The position numbers and the translations under genes were made by a program. DNA of 64,000 bases, taken from positions 52,699 through 116,698 of the forward strand of contig SGPL01000027.1 of NCBI GenBank assembly GCA_004802705.1, in the 5' to 3' direction. The stretch is from Bondarzewia mesenterica (Eukaryota; Basidiomycota; Agaricomycetes; Russulales; Bondarzewiaceae). This document shows, one piece after another, positions 44,087 through 57,500 of this stretch. Below the pieces are notes generated by a model that was not told the DNA's origin, did not search any database, and saw nothing but the letters and a program-made list of their open reading frames with translations. Position 1 is the first letter of the stretch. The number at the start of each line of letters is the position of its first letter.

Positions 44087-45554
44087 ATGGACAGCCAACC
44101 GTATGTTTTGTATTGCTCTTCATCTCTTTTCCGTTTCTTCATCTCCTATTCTTTCTTTTTACAGACCCTCCCGCCGTACGTCCTCCATCATCTCTCACGC
44201 AAACTCGACAGCCTCCGCCGCAGCGTCCACTCGACACATGCTCTCCAACATGAACAACAATGCGTCTCTCGAGCCTCCCAACGCGCCCTTTGCCTCCTCA
44301 AACTCCGTTCGCTCCCATTCCCCACGCACTGACTCTCCTCTCCTCTCTGTCGCATCCTCCAACTCTCTCAGCGTCAACTACCTTCCCTCCAAGTTTTCCG
44401 ACGCACTCCTTTACAATGGTCTTAAGCGTCGCAACGGCAAGGGATCCCCATTGCCCATGCCCAAACGTGGGGGTGGTCGCGAAGCTTTCCGCAGCGGAGA
44501 GGCTCGCATGCCGGGCGATGGCGATGATGACTACGATGGTGTACAGAGTGGCTGGTTTGGAAAAGACGGCGGTGCAAGGCCCCGTCTTCACTGGAATAGG
44601 TTTAAGTGGACGCTTTTCGTAGCCAATATCCTCGTACGTGCCCATCTTCCCTCTCGCCCAGGGTACCCCCTAATCTCCGCATGATTGGTCCAGTTCTCCG
44701 CCTACTCGCTTGCTGGCCTGATTTTCCTCCTCCTCACTTGGTTCGACGTTTGGAAGCACGCCGACGTCGTACGTGTCGGCAATCGCCCTGAACTCGTCCT
44801 TTCCACCCTCGCCGCCTCCTTCGGCATCGTCACCTCCCTCGTCGGCTGGGCCGGCATCCTCCTCAACAATCGCTCATTCCTCGCCGTCTATACCTTCTTC
44901 CTCTGGATCTGCTTCGCCTTCCTCGTCATCCCCGGCTACCTCACCTACAAGAAGCGCAACTATAATCTTGACGGCAAGATCAATGCCCAGTGGTCTCAGG
45001 TGCTAGGCCTCGAAGGTTGGCTGCGCATTCAGAACCAGCTCCACTGCTGCGGCTACTTTTCTCCCTTTGTCGAAGCCGCTATATCCCAGACGTGCTATTC
45101 CCGCAGCGTTCTCCCAGGCTGTAAAGGCCCATACACGAACTTTGAGAAGACTGTCCTCGAGCGCTGGTATACAGTTGTTTTCAGCATCGTTCCCTTCCAG
45201 ATCTTCGTCATCGTGTGCGGCCTCTTGTGCTCGAACCACATTACCTATCGCTTTGGAAAGGGCATGATGCCTAAGGCCTATCGCCTCGACATGAATACCA
45301 TGGCCATTATCATGGACCAGTATGCCAAGTGTGTTACATCGATCGATTCTACCCTCTTCCTCGTCTGACTTACGTTTTTCAGCCAATTGGCGGAACAGTA
45401 TGGCGCCGACGTAGCATCTGAAGTCATGGCTCGGTCTCGCTCCAATCTTCATTTAGACGCGATGCCCACGATGCCATATGCATCTGGGATACAACCATCG
45501 CCACCCGGAGGCCGCTACGACTCGCTCCAGAACAAGGGCTCAGAGACCTCTTAA
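44087..45554 (+). CDS. Tetraspanin (basidiomycete Tsp2/Tsp3-like)
   Basis: Four-TM membrane organiser. Exon 1 codes only MDSQP before an intron; the next adds a long Ser/Asn/Pro-rich cytosolic tail (about 130 aa). TM1 is FSAYSLAGLIFLLLTWF, TM2 LSTLAASFGIVTSLVGWAG, TM3 FLAVYTFFLWICFAFLVIPG and TM4 VVFSIVPFQIFVIVCGLLCS. The large extracellular loop has the tetraspanin CCG motif (QLHCCGYFSP) plus two more cysteines (TCYSRSVLPGCKGP). The last exon (LAEQYGADVASEVMARSRSN) ends at 45554. The extended N-terminal tail fits the Tsp2-type fungal tetraspanins. Expected at the plasma membrane or vesicles. Confidence 0.88.
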
Positions 45555-45928
45555 AGTCACTCAGGTCACAATTCTGCAGAAGGTTTCTTCGAAAAGGACA
45601 GGCGCTTGTTCATTGTGTCGATTAGTCGCTCGCTCTGTCAGAACATTTCATCTCCAGTTCGACTTTTCGTTTTTCTTTCGTAGCTGTGGTGGTCTTACGT
45701 CCCTTCCGCGTCCCCTCGTTTGTCACTCACGTCCTCGCATACACATACCCAGCCTGCATTAGCAACCCTTATTACCACTTGCGTTTGCGCGCAACGGTCT
45801 CCCGTGATAGAGTATTTGAATTCATACATCTCTATTGCAACATCTAGGACCGCTCATGCTAAGTACTACAATAACATCTTTTCATTCTAGCCTCTTATTC
45901 CATTGTTCAGGTATCCTTCCGATTCCGA
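45555..45928. other. Intergenic between convergent tetraspanin and iPGM genes
   Basis: About 370 bp, pyrimidine-rich on the + strand, with the two 3' ends. No further feature is seen. Confidence 0.5.
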
Positions 45929-47939
45929 TCAAGCCGCCAAAAGTGAACGCCCTGACATCTCTGTGGGGATCAGATGATCAGCCAGACGAACAACAGCAGA
46001 ATTTAATGTGCCACGGCACTTACCTTCGGGCTGTGGCAGTCCCAAGAGTGCCAGTACCGTAGGCGCGACGTCGCACAATGCACCCTCTTCCTCCTCTCCA
46101 TCTTTCCTGTCCACCGTGAACTTGTATTTTTTCGGATCCCCAGTCATGATGAACGGCACAGCATTCGTGGTATGCGCCGTATGAGGATTTCCGGTTTCTG
46201 GGTTGATCATCTGTTCCGCATTGCCATGGTCTGCAGTGATGAGCAAGATGTAGCCTGCTTCTTGGCAAGCCTTGTACACCGTGCCGACCGCGGCATCAGT
46301 CTTCGTGATCGCTTCCACAGCGGCGTCGTATATCCCAGTATGGCCAACCTGCATCACGGTCAGAATGAAAGAAAAAAGGAACAGCTGTGTGATGGCACGA
46401 AACACACCATGTCTGGAGGTGCGAAATTGCACATGATAAACTCTTGCTTTTGGGCCTTGACCACCTCGGCAACTTTGTCTGCGACGGACTGGACGCTCAT
46501 GCCAGGCTGCTTATCGTACGTCGCGACTTTGGGCGAGGCGATCATGTGGCGCTCCTCGTTTTCAAATTGCTTCTCCACACCTCCGTTAAAGAAGAACGTG
46601 ACGTGCGCGTATTTCTCAGTCTCTGCGGAAAGAAATTATTAGTGAACGAAGGGGAAATGACTCATAACAGAAACACACCAGCAATGTGCGCTTGCTTGAT
46701 GCCCTGCTTGGAGAGCCACTCAGCGAGGACATTAGTCATGGCCTGAGGAGGAAAAGCGACGGGAAAGGGGAATTCGGCGTTGTAGCGAGACATGGTGGTG
46801 ATGGACTGCATAGAGAAATTACATGATAAGGGTGACTGAACTTCAGTATTTGAACCATAGTACGAACCAAGTTCTTAGGAACGTCGACCTCCATGGGCTT
46901 CTCTGGCAGACCGAAAACGCTCACAATCTCACGCATGCGATCAGAGCGATAGTTGAAGAAGAACAGAGTGTCGTCGTCTGCGCATCGCATCACTCAGCAC
47001 TGAATCAAATTTTAATGAAAAAAGAAATCCCAAATTACCCTTGATACGACCTTCCTCTCCAACGATGATAGGCTTCAAGAACTCATCCGTCTCATCCTTT
47101 GCGTACCGCTCCTCAATGATCTTCACAATATCTTCACACTTCTCGCCGATGCCCTTCACGAGCCCGTCGATCGCGATCTTGATGCGCTCCCAGCGTTTGT
47201 CCCGATCCATGGCATAGTAGCGTCCGACAACAGTTGCAACCTGTCCAATCTTCTCTTTTTCAATGAAGGCGAGAAGATCTTTCGCGTAACCAACACTGGA
47301 GCGGGGCGCAGTGTCACGACCGTCACCGAAGAAGTGGATGTAGACGTGCGGTACACCGATCTCCTTGGCGGTTTCAAGAAGGGCGTAGAGGTGCGTGATA
47401 TGCGAGTGCACACCACCATCAGAAACCTTTATAGGAATGGAGTTAGAGATTGCATAAGACCATGAAAGAATGTACACACCAAACCGAGTAAATGCAACCG
47501 ACCATTCCCCTCTTTCGCCCGCTTAAAGCTCTCAACGATCTTCTCCGTCTTATGAAATTGTCTTTTCTTTATCGCAACATCGATCCTCACGATATCTTGC
47601 CATACGATGCGACCCGCACCAATGTTCAGGTGTCTGCCCGATCAATAAGTTCAGGCGCACGTGTGAAGTTGAGATAGAAACCAACCCGACTTCAGAGTTT
47701 CCCATCAGGCCTTCGCTGAGGCCAACAGCCGTGCCGTGCGCAGCGAGCGTGCGGTATGCATGATCCTTCGCAATCGCATCCATGTTAGTTGTAGTTCCGG
47801 CCTCGATGGCATTGCCCTTCATGCCCTTCTCAGGTGCTATTCCCCAACCATCGTGCACACTTGCAACAGATGAGTAGCTCAACGTGTTGCAGAGAAACAA
47901 AACTCACATCAGGCAGACTCTGTTCTTGACTTGAACCAT
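45929..47939 (-). CDS. 2,3-bisphosphoglycerate-independent phosphoglycerate mutase
   Basis: Glycolytic/gluconeogenic enzyme interconverting 3- and 2-phosphoglycerate, of the alkaline phosphatase superfamily with two Mn ions. It opens [11 protein letters not shown], then [17 protein letters not shown] (metal-binding Asp). The phosphoserine loop is GLMGNSEVG joined to [13 protein letters not shown]. Then follow [30 protein letters not shown], the substrate region [22 protein letters not shown], and the second metal site [13 protein letters not shown] with HTTNAVPFI. The C terminus [10 protein letters not shown] is joined over the last intron. About 520 aa, as expected. Nine or so introns; all checked junctions are in frame. 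A standard housekeeping gene. Confidence 0.94.
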
Positions 47940-48432
47940 AGTGTGGTAGGGGAGAAAGAGAGATAGGCACGACTGGGCGCTGTGACAGTTGTTTTAAGTA
48001 AATAAAAAAGGCGAGACGGATGGTAATGGCCCAGTATAAATAAATCAGATGATGACGATGTCATGCAAACTTCAAAGTACACGCCACGCTCAGTAGTCTC
48101 GACTCTGCTCAGTATGACGCTCTGTGGCTACCTGGCTATACCACTGGCAGTTGGATCTAGCTGGATGCCTCCGGAGTCCGTCGTATTACTTACTTTATCA
48201 GATATCTCACTTTCAACCTTCGGGACTTGGCAAACGCCACCTGCCAGACCTTACTCATACTTATTAAATGTCGTAAAAAAACTATAATCTGTTGTCGTGT
48301 AGTACATGTAGTAATAGGATTTTACATATAAGAGGGCCATAGGCTGGGTTACAGGGCAAGAGACTCGAAGAGGACAGACGGATGGGAGCAGAGAGAAAGA
48401 AAAAAGGGGACGCCTTTGAAGTCACATTACGC
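47940..48432. other. Intergenic, nothing recognised
   Basis: Upstream region of the phosphoglycerate mutase (-) and 3' region of the next minus-strand gene. No additional gene or repeat seen. Confidence 0.5.
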
Positions 48433-50121
48433 TCAGAGCCTTGATGGGCACCATGCAGACCGTGGAATTGGCCGCGCAAAACCAGCCGGCCTGAAATTCT
48501 CCTTCGCGCTATCGTTCTCCACTCTCCCCGAAGTAGAATTAATGCCACATGTCGGCGCAATCGCCACCCCAGGAGCCCAAGACGCACGTTTTTCCTTCTT
48601 CGTTTGCAAGTTCGTCGAGACAGAGCGATTCAGGAACGAAAAATCAATGGAACGCCTCTTTCCAGACGTCAACATAACCAAACCGGTGACCGTAGAAGGC
48701 GAAGACTTGGGTGTGGGAGACTTAGGAGCTTCGAGTGAGACATGATTCATAGAGGGCATAGAAATTTTGGCCTTCGATTGACCATTCCCAGGATATCCGA
48801 GTTTGGGGAGCAATGTCGGCGTCGACGGGGAGGAAACAGGACCGGGTTTGGGGGAAAAGTAATTGTCGGCTGAGGTATCTGGTTTCGTGTTAGAGGATTG
48901 ACTGGAGGATCCCTCTGAAAAGACGTCGTCTACTCTCTTGGGACCAGATGCAGATGCAGTAGGAGTGTGTGCTAAGAGTGGACTAGACAAAGCTGACACA
49001 GTAGGAGAATCCGTCTTTTTGCGATCAGGCGGAACCAGTGCCAACGGCTCTTCCACATCGACAAAAGGACTGGATGGTACGGTCAAGAATTCCCTAGTAG
49101 ATATGCTGCCAGCAGAATCAGACAAAGCAATTGAAATCCCAGAGATCCCAACTTCAGCGTTCAAAGCTTCCAGCTCGTCAAACGCAGAATCAGTAACGTC
49201 GACTGAGTGGGCAATCTCCGTCTTGGTCGGTGCCGAGGTGCCCTGAGTAGTCCCACATGCGTTTTGAACCAGGTAGTCGTAAGTGTTTATGCTCTTCGTC
49301 GAAACCCTCAACGGCTGAACTATCGCTTTCCGAAAAATGATATCGATCTCAGTGTTGTGCCCCTCCAGATAATGGGCCTTGATGTCCGTGGGCAATTCGA
49401 AGAGTCCGGCAGCAAGTCTGAAGAGGATTGGGGCCGGGACAACTTGATACGGTGGCGAAGAGTGAGAGGAAAATGGAAGAATGCAGCGTGTAGAGTTACA
49501 GCCAGAGGATCCGAGATCGTTAGGCTTGAAGGTTGCCAGATAATTATATTGGGAATTAAGTGTTAGTTCGAAAGGACGACTCTCCGCAGGATTATCCCGC
49601 AGAGCTCTGGAGAGAAACTGGGGAGAATGGACAAGAGCTTGCATGATATGTCCAATCTACAATATGTGGTTATTTGATGAGCTCACTATATGTTGAAGAG
49701 AAGGGTGTGGTAGGCTCACTACGAACGATGTGCACGCGGACGAAGGGAGAAAAAATAACTTCGTCCCAAGCCTTTCCATCAGCGCATCACACCCCAGTCC
49801 TCCGTCTCCATCTCCCGCCCCGAACGCTGTCTCAAACGTCAGTCCCTGCTCCGTCTCGCCCGAGGGATACTCATATACCGATACGGCGTCCAATCCAGGA
49901 TATTCAATTCTCAAGTACCTCCGGCCTTTATCATCACCAGACCGCATCTCCTGATGTATAGTATGGTAGAAGACCGAGCGCCAGAGTTGACCGGGAGGTA
50001 GCGCTGCAGGCGGGTTGCTTTTGATGTCGTAACCTGTGATAGTACTGGGGAGTGAGCGGACGAGAATGCGCTCAAATTTGGTGGTCCAGTGTTCAGTTTT
50101 AGTGCTGTAAAATGATGCCAT
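48433..50121 (-). CDS. Unknown fungal protein, two exons
   Basis: Exon 1 starts at 50121 (MASFYSTKTEHWTTKFERIL) and runs to FFLPSSACTSFV, where a GTGAGC donor begins a short intron ending TATTGTAG near 49655. Exon 2 continues GHIMQALVHSPQFLSRAL to the stop at 48433. About 540 aa. The N-terminal 260 residues look folded (LPPGQLWRSVFYHTIHQE, FRLAAGLFELPTDIKAHYLE). The C-terminal half is Ser/Pro/Thr-rich and probably disordered, with a basic KKEKRASW segment. I cannot assign a family. It may be basidiomycete-specific. Confidence 0.65.
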
Positions 50122-50540
50122 GTTAAGGTGTTTCGAGTACCGCCGCAAGATAGAGATACACTGAGAAGATGACGAGGGGATTTGATCGATTTGATCCTCA
50201 GTGGTGCCGGTGGATGTTGAATGTTGAACGTTTGCGTTAACTTTGAAACTGACTTGAACTGAACTCACGTGCAACGATGCAAAAATCTAAAGAATTAAGA
50301 TGGTATTCCATACTGCCCAAATAAATAAAATGCGCAATATTAGGGTGACTTACCACCAGTATCCCAAGGCAAGCATGATTTCCAACGCACAGCGCAAGCA
50401 CAATTTTCAGAAATACAGCAACTCTCTAAAATTATAGAATGGGTGTAGATGGCGCACTTCCTGAATCCACAATGCTAACATGAAATATAGTTGCATAGAG
50501 AAAGGAACACCGAAGGGGGAGTGTGTCGGTGAAAGATACA
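50122..50540. other. Intergenic, nothing recognised
   Basis: AT-rich 420 bp between the start of the unknown gene and the 3' end of the DUF6534-like gene, both on the minus strand. Confidence 0.45.
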
Positions 50541-52755
50541 TCAAGGGGATTGTGAGCGCACGTCAGAGGGTTCGCCATCAGTGTCAGGTTCGTGCTCGCT
50601 AGCAGGTCCCGAGATGTTGAATTGAACCGTTTTTTCAAACGCTGATCTGGAGCTATCGCAACACAGGGATGATAATGTGTGAGTAATAAACGATGATCGA
50701 ATATTCTACAGAATGGAGACTCAACACACCTTTGTTGCCGTACCAGGCTCATCGTCCCCAGGTTCTGTCTATACAACAACAGTTGATTAGCATGTGATAA
50801 TTAATCGACGAGCTCAGTCTCGGACAAGTGGCAGTCTGACTAACCATTCTGAACCTATTATTCATGCGCGATCGGCGACTAAACGAACTAGGAAAGAGGA
50901 CGGGGAGGGGATGGTCTTCGCCATCTGAAGGCTGTGAACGTCCGCGCAGTGATCGGCGAGTATTGAGCCTGTTATTGAAGGCCAAAAACTTTGCGTCAGT
51001 ATGGCAGTGAAAATCGTTAGTGAATGACGGGAAAGCGTACGTTGTGAGGAGCGAGTTGGCATATACTGATAGTAACGTCATAGACATTAGAGACGACGAG
51101 TCGGAGAGGTAAGGTGGAAATACTTTTGCTGATGGCGAAGTGGAGGCCTAGCCAGATGAGGTTGTTGGGCATAGTGAGCCACTTGGAGCGAGATGGTGAG
51201 TTCTGCGGTAAGAAAGACCAAACTGATACAGCTTACGCAAATCATAGACACAACAGTCGTCACGCTGCCGCAATTAATTTCCCTGTTAGTTCAAGGAGAG
51301 GCCAAAAGTTCGAATATGTGCACCAAGTGAGCGCCCCGTTGTTGAAAGTGTACAACATGATCCAATCGATGACCTGGTCCATACTGTTAAGCCACCTGAT
51401 GAGTGGTACAATGCGGAATCAGAAAAAGTCATTTTTACCTTCCGAAACCCGTTCGATTTATATGGAGATAGAAACACATTGAAAGTGTGATGAGAATATC
51501 AAGTGCAGAAGACATGGCCAGGCCTAGCGTTAGCACCCACTATAAGGAGGAACCAATTAGGCGGAGACAAACTACACCCGATAGTGATGGAACAACACAC
51601 TCCAGCTTGTTCGTAGAACTCCCTGAAGCTTCCAATCTTCGAACTGAGTTAGAGAGAGTCTGTCAAAGACTTTACAATATATATTTAGAGTGGGCATACA
51701 GCTCAACTGTGGTGACTGGAACCAACAAAAATAACTGTGATCAAAGCGGCAGATACATTTCGAATTAGGAAATAAAAACATACCAAGTGCTGCGACTAGC
51801 AATGACGACGTCGAATAATTCACGAACTGTCCTTAGCGCATAAGGGAGGCAAAGGGACTCACCGAGACGCACGAAACTCAGGATGACCTGGAAATCGGAT
51901 AGCGTAAAAATAGATGACAGAGGCAGGTGTTGCGCAACCGTACCAGGGGTAATGTTATAAACCAATTATTCTTGCTCACTGGATGGCCGTATTAGGATAG
52001 TACATAATGTCCCAAAAAATGATCGTGCTTCAAAGATAGAAAGACGTACATCGTAACACTCTATGCGAGAAGAAGCTGTGCAGCATTTGAGCATATGTTT
52101 CATGGACTGACTTTGGAGATCACTTACAGGTGGACAATGAACGTGATGACAGCCTAATCAAAATCTTAGAAAAAGGGCGATACCAACAAGAGAAATTCGT
52201 ACCGTGAACGCGACTGTACACTAGAATTGAGGTCAGTTGATGTTTCAGAACAAAGGAAATATTCACGTACTGCCAAAGTGCTGAATGATACTCCCTACTT
52301 AGTGAACGGCGGAAGATGAGGGATGAAAAGGGACGCACATAGATACATGATCCGAGATAACGTCGTCTCCAAAATGAATGATGAGGTAATCCCAAGCAGA
52401 TACACACATGAGAGACGCATGAACGGTGTCAAGGACCCTGCATAGCAAGCATACCGTTGAGCACGGAAAATACTTCGAAAGTGCGAGGACATTACCAAAC
52501 AGCCATGACCTGGAGTGCATGACAATGGTCGACGTAAAGACGAGATAAGTTGAAAAAAAACGAAACGCACAATCAATTTTATTTGTGACAGATCCTGGGG
52601 ATAAATGCGAAAGTAAAGAAATGTTTGCATGCCCAGCATGGCTGAAAGTCTATGTGTGCAAACGATTAGAGGGATAAAGAGGAAATAAAGAGAGCTTACG
52701 CCACGGAGAACAAAGAGCCTAGGAAAAGGGCCCCCAAGGTCGAGCGTACGTTCAT
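50541..52755 (-). CDS. DUF6534-like multi-TM membrane protein
   Basis: Basidiomycete membrane protein of the DUF6534 type, function unknown. The opening MNVRSTLGALFLGSLFSVA is the family's usual first TM, followed by LSAMLGMQTFLYFRIYPQDL, a segment with WLLD-like and VHASLMCVSAWDYLIIHFGD, several further hydrophobic exons I resolve only partly (51100-52300), and the cytosolic end NSLLTT joined to LNTRRSLRGRSQPSD. The tail (SGPASEHEPDTDGEPSD) stops at 50541. About nine short exons; middle exon edges are uncertain, so integrity is not proven. It is unrelated in sequence to the other multi-TM gene at 37-38.5 kb. Confidence 0.7.
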
Positions 52756-54514
52756 GACGATGGACGTGCTCGGAGAGAAGGTGTGCGTTGAAATCAAAGG
52801 CTGAGCGCGGACGTCTGTATCGACCTTGAAATTTTGAAAAGGCATCACTAAATTCTAAATAGGGGCCATGATCTCGGGCGTCTCCTTTTTGGGACACCCC
52901 CGTTCGGCCGAATGCCAAGTTGCCAAACTGCCACTTTCTGACTTTCTGACAGCTCAGGTCAAGATCGCCGGTTTCGGGCCCGGTTGGATGGCCTACATGT
53001 CCACTCGATCGCGCATCGCGGCTCCGCTGTCCTTCTCCATCACCCGCCCCACTTTCTCGAGCGAGGTCAAGGAAAGTCTATCGCAAACGATTATTTAAGT
53101 ACCGCACCGCGACTTGTGTTTTGCCACAACTCTCGCCGTTCTGACAGTGACCGAGGTTGTCGGAGAGTAATTATAACAAGTAACCGGAACCGGTCCTTCA
53201 AGCTAGCACGGACTGATGTCGATGCGTTGGTAGCTGAATGAAATGAGGGCTTGCTGATAATAATAATAAAAACTCTCCGGGAATGTATCGGTCCCAAGGC
53301 TGGCCATTATGACCCGGAAGGCCAACATTATGCATTACCCGGAGCCTCAGCGTTGAAAAGTTGAAAATTGACCGCCCTAATACACTTTTAAAATTCATTA
53401 TTTAAAGCAGCGAAAATCGAGAACAGGCAGTGCGCGATCGCGAGCGTCCGTAAGCGGCGGTGGCAGTGAAAAAGACAATTTTACCTTTTTCAGATCATGC
53501 AGCCCGATCAATCTCTCGCTGAGAGAAGTCTATCAGTCTCAAAAAGAACAAGGCGGGTCAACGCCGCCCACTTATGAAAATCTGTAGAAACACCTTGCAC
53601 ATATTTACGCACTTATTCCCATAAATCAGAGTCAGTAGGCAGTCTCAGCTACTCTCAGGCTCTCAAATATGTAGATCCTCATACGACCTCTGTACAAACC
53701 CGAGTTCGAAGATTTCACATTTCGGAAAATGCGGTGGAGGTGGAGAGTAGCTGGAATCATCTGAGCTAGCAAGATGATTGTGAGGAATTCGAATTTCGGG
53801 TGCAATGCGGCAGCAACTACCATGTGAACTGTAACAGAAAATCAACTTGCTCAAACGATTGTCCCTGGATCCTATCGACCGCTGGCAACGGCACTGATTA
53901 CTTTGGTATAAGAGTAGCTTAGCTCAAATCTGGAATGACTATCCACTGGAGTTCCTATATCCTCAAGGTCAATGTGTCTGTGACTCTGAGGTCAGTGTGA
54001 GTCATGGAAATGAGCGAAAACAAGGGTACACGCCCGTATCAATTGCCAGCTTGATGGTCGCGACATGGCAACAAAGTTCTAGAAATTGGGAGGGAATTAA
54101 ACATCAGAACCAAAACATTAGGCATGGTACAAGATCTCCAAAGGAGCGAGCAGCTGCGACTCGAAATGCAACACCGCTCACCGATAAGTATTGATCGAAC
54201 CTCGTGCAAAGTGTGCATATCCGGATACGTACATAGAGCACTAGCTCACTGTCTACCAGAAAACATTGCAGTGCCTTTCGTACTATGCAGCAGCACGCAG
54301 CTCGTGTGTACAGTCGCATATTTATCTGAGCAACTAGTATAGTGCCCGCACGCGCGGCGCTAAACGGTATGGTCCGACACGTCCGTCACAAACTTGCTGT
54401 GGTCCATCATGCTGCGCCACTGTGTTTGTTGTGACAAGTCGTGTGGTCACAGTCACTCCTTGCACCCTTGTCCTAGCCGAAGTTGAATCCTTCTCTTCCA
54501 CTCCCTACTACATT
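52756..54514. other. Large divergent intergenic region
   Basis: This 1.76 kb lies between the starts of the DUF6534-like gene (-) and the ISWI gene (+). Both promoters must lie here. I see no TATA box close to the ISWI start, and no coding fragment or repeat I can support. Confidence 0.45.
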
Positions 54515-57500
54515 ATGGCCGTACGTCTTTCTTCTCGTGATGGGATTTTATGAGATGAAGTCCTGATGTTCTTGGTTAACTAGACTTTGACTGTCCCACA
54601 AGATGACGACATATTGAGTGATGTTGTTCCGAGCAATATTGTTTCGCGTCAGGTGCGTGCCGCCCGTGTCTGATAGATTTCTTTATGGACATTATGGTCT
54701 CAATTTATGTTAGGATACTCCCGGAGAAGACGTAGAAAGTGAGTATGCTGAAGACGCACTGGAGGAGGACGAATTGATAAGTGAAGGCGAGGTGAGCTAT
54801 GTCAAGCCCAGATCCCGAGTTTGAACGAGCAATTCATGCAAAACGATAGGGCAACGAGGGCCCATCATCCTCAAAAGCCACGCGGGCTCAGCAAAGCGTT
54901 GCGCTTCAGCAAAAGAAACAGAAACGAAGGGTCGCAGAGGGGAAGTTACAGGAGAGGCGTCATGAAATGGACAAGGCCAAGGTGCGCCAATGGCCGTGAT
55001 AGCATTTTGCTCTTGTATGTTGAACTGCCACACAGATCACAGATGCTGTCAAGCGCTACTCCTATCTCCTTGGTCAAACCGATCTATTCAAGCATTTTGT
55101 CGATATGAAGGTCTGTCCCGATAAAACTATTGCACATCCCTGCAGAACTTCTACAATTCATAATAAAGCGAGCTCGCGATCCTGAATACGCCGCTCTGAT
55201 GGACGCCCAGCCCAAGCCAAAGGGCAGAGGGAGAAAAAAGGCCGTGTAAGTGTTTCTTGTAACCTCCCGCGGAATTCGCTGAATTTGAAGCAATTTAGTG
55301 ATAAGAGCGCGCGTCATCGGAAGTCAGAGAAGGAAGAGGACGAAGAAATGTTGAAGGATGGAGAGATGGCTGCCGACGGGAACGATCAGCCGTTTGTGTT
55401 CGAAGAGTCGCCCAGCTGTAAGTGACTTTGTTTCTCAGGCATATCGCTGGTGCTGAGGACACGTGCAATAGTCATCCACGGACAAATGAGATCATATCAG
55501 CTTCAGGGTTTGAATTGGATGGTGTCCCTGCACCATAACGGTCTTAATGGGATATTGGCCGATGAAATGGTAGGTCTTTCTACTCTTACCGGCCCCCCAC
55601 ACTTGTCAAACGTCACTTGTGTCAACACAGGGCCTTGGTAAAACACTGCAGACGATTTCGTTTCTCGCTTACCTCAAACACCAAACCGATATCCACGGAC
55701 CGCACTTGATTGTCGTCCCAAAATCCACTCTCCAGAACTGGGCACGGGAGTTTCAGCAATGGGCCCCCGACTTCAACATTATTCTTCTTTCGGGATCGAA
55801 GGAAGAACGTGCAGAAATTATCGCGAATCGCCTCATTCCTCAAGACTTCGAAGTTTGCATCACATCCTACGAGATCTGTCTTATCGAGAAGGGTGCCCTC
55901 AAAAAATTCAGTTTCGAGTATATTGTTATCGACGAGGCGCATCGGATCAAAAATGTCGATTCCATCCTCTCGCAGATCGTTCGGGCGTTCATGTCCAGGG
56001 GTCGGTTACTCATCACCGGAACGCCATTGCAGAACAACTTGAAGGAACTCTTTGCTCTTCTGAATTTCATATGTCCTGAAATCTTCTCAGATTATGGAGA
56101 TTTGGAAAGTTTCTTGCATAAGGACGATTCTAGCATCACAGACGACGAGGAAAAGAGCAAGAAGGTTGTAGAGGCGCTGCACAAGATTCTCCGGCCATTT
56201 TTATTGAGAAGGGTGAAAAGTGACGTCGAAAAGAACTTGCTCCCAAGTGAGTCAACGATAGCCATTCGTCACGGCGATGACTGACTTGAATGTTGTCGTT
56301 TTCAGAAATCGAGGTCAATATTTATGTCGGTTTGGCGGAGATGCAGCGCAAGTGGTATCGTTCCGTGCTAGAGAAAGATATCGATGCTGTGAATGGCCTG
56401 ACGGGTAAGAAAGAGGGGAAGACGCGGCTCATGAACATGGTTATGCAGCTGCGCAAGGTCACTTGTCACCCGTACCTTTTTGACGGAGCGGTATGTTCTC
56501 AAACACTTCGCTTTGCATTTGTCAAAATTTGACCCTTCTCGAATAGGAACCCGGTCCCCCCTATACTACTGACGAGCATTTGATTGAGAATTCCGGCAAA
56601 ATGGTTATCTTAGACAAGCTTTTGAAGTCGATGAAAGAAAAAGGTTCCCGTGTTCTTATTTTCAGCCAGATGAGTCGCATGCTCGACATTTTGGAAGACT
56701 ATTGTCTTTTCCGTGGGTTCAGTGAGTACATCCATGCGTCCTTTGTATGTTCACACGAGGTTGATGAAAATAGAGTATTGCCGCATCGATGGCAGCACAG
56801 CACACGAAGATCGGATCATGGCGATTGATGAATACAACAAGCCTGAGAGCGAGAAGTTCATTTTCTTGCTCACGACTCGTGCAGGAGGCTTGGGTATCAA
56901 TCTGACTACTGCAGATATTGTTGTCCTTTACGACAGCGATTGGTAGGTGCAAACCGACTCTTCCATGTTTTTCAGTAAGCTGATCAACACGATCAGGAAC
57001 CCGCAAGCTGATTTACAAGCTATGGATCGTGCTCACCGTATCGGTCAAACGAAACAGGTTTATGTATTTCGTTTCATCACGGAGGAGAGTGTCGAGGAGC
57101 GTATGCTTGAGAGAGCTGCTCAGAAATTGCGTCTTGATCAGCTCGTTATCCAACAGGGGCAGCAGCAACAGACGAAAGGTGCGTGACTATATCATGCAGT
57201 GACGAGTAATCTCATCGTCCTGTAGCTGCCAACAAGGAGGAGCTTCTGGAGATGATCACACATGGTGCAGAGAAGATCGTCAACTCGACAACCTCGTAAG
57301 TCCGTAGTGCATATACATCATTGCCATGACACTCACTTTTGACTGACTAGCTTGATCGTCGACGACGACATCGACGCTATCATCCAACGAGGCGAAGAGC
57401 GCACGGCCGAACTCAATAGCAAGTATGAAGGCTTGAACCTTGAAGACCTCAGTAACTTCAAATCGGAGAATACGGTTCAGCAGTGGGAGGGTGAAGACTT

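Noticed and set aside
53632..53854. Hydrophobic minus-strand frames before ISWI
   Set aside because: Short, overlapping in two frames, no signal peptide pattern or homologous words.
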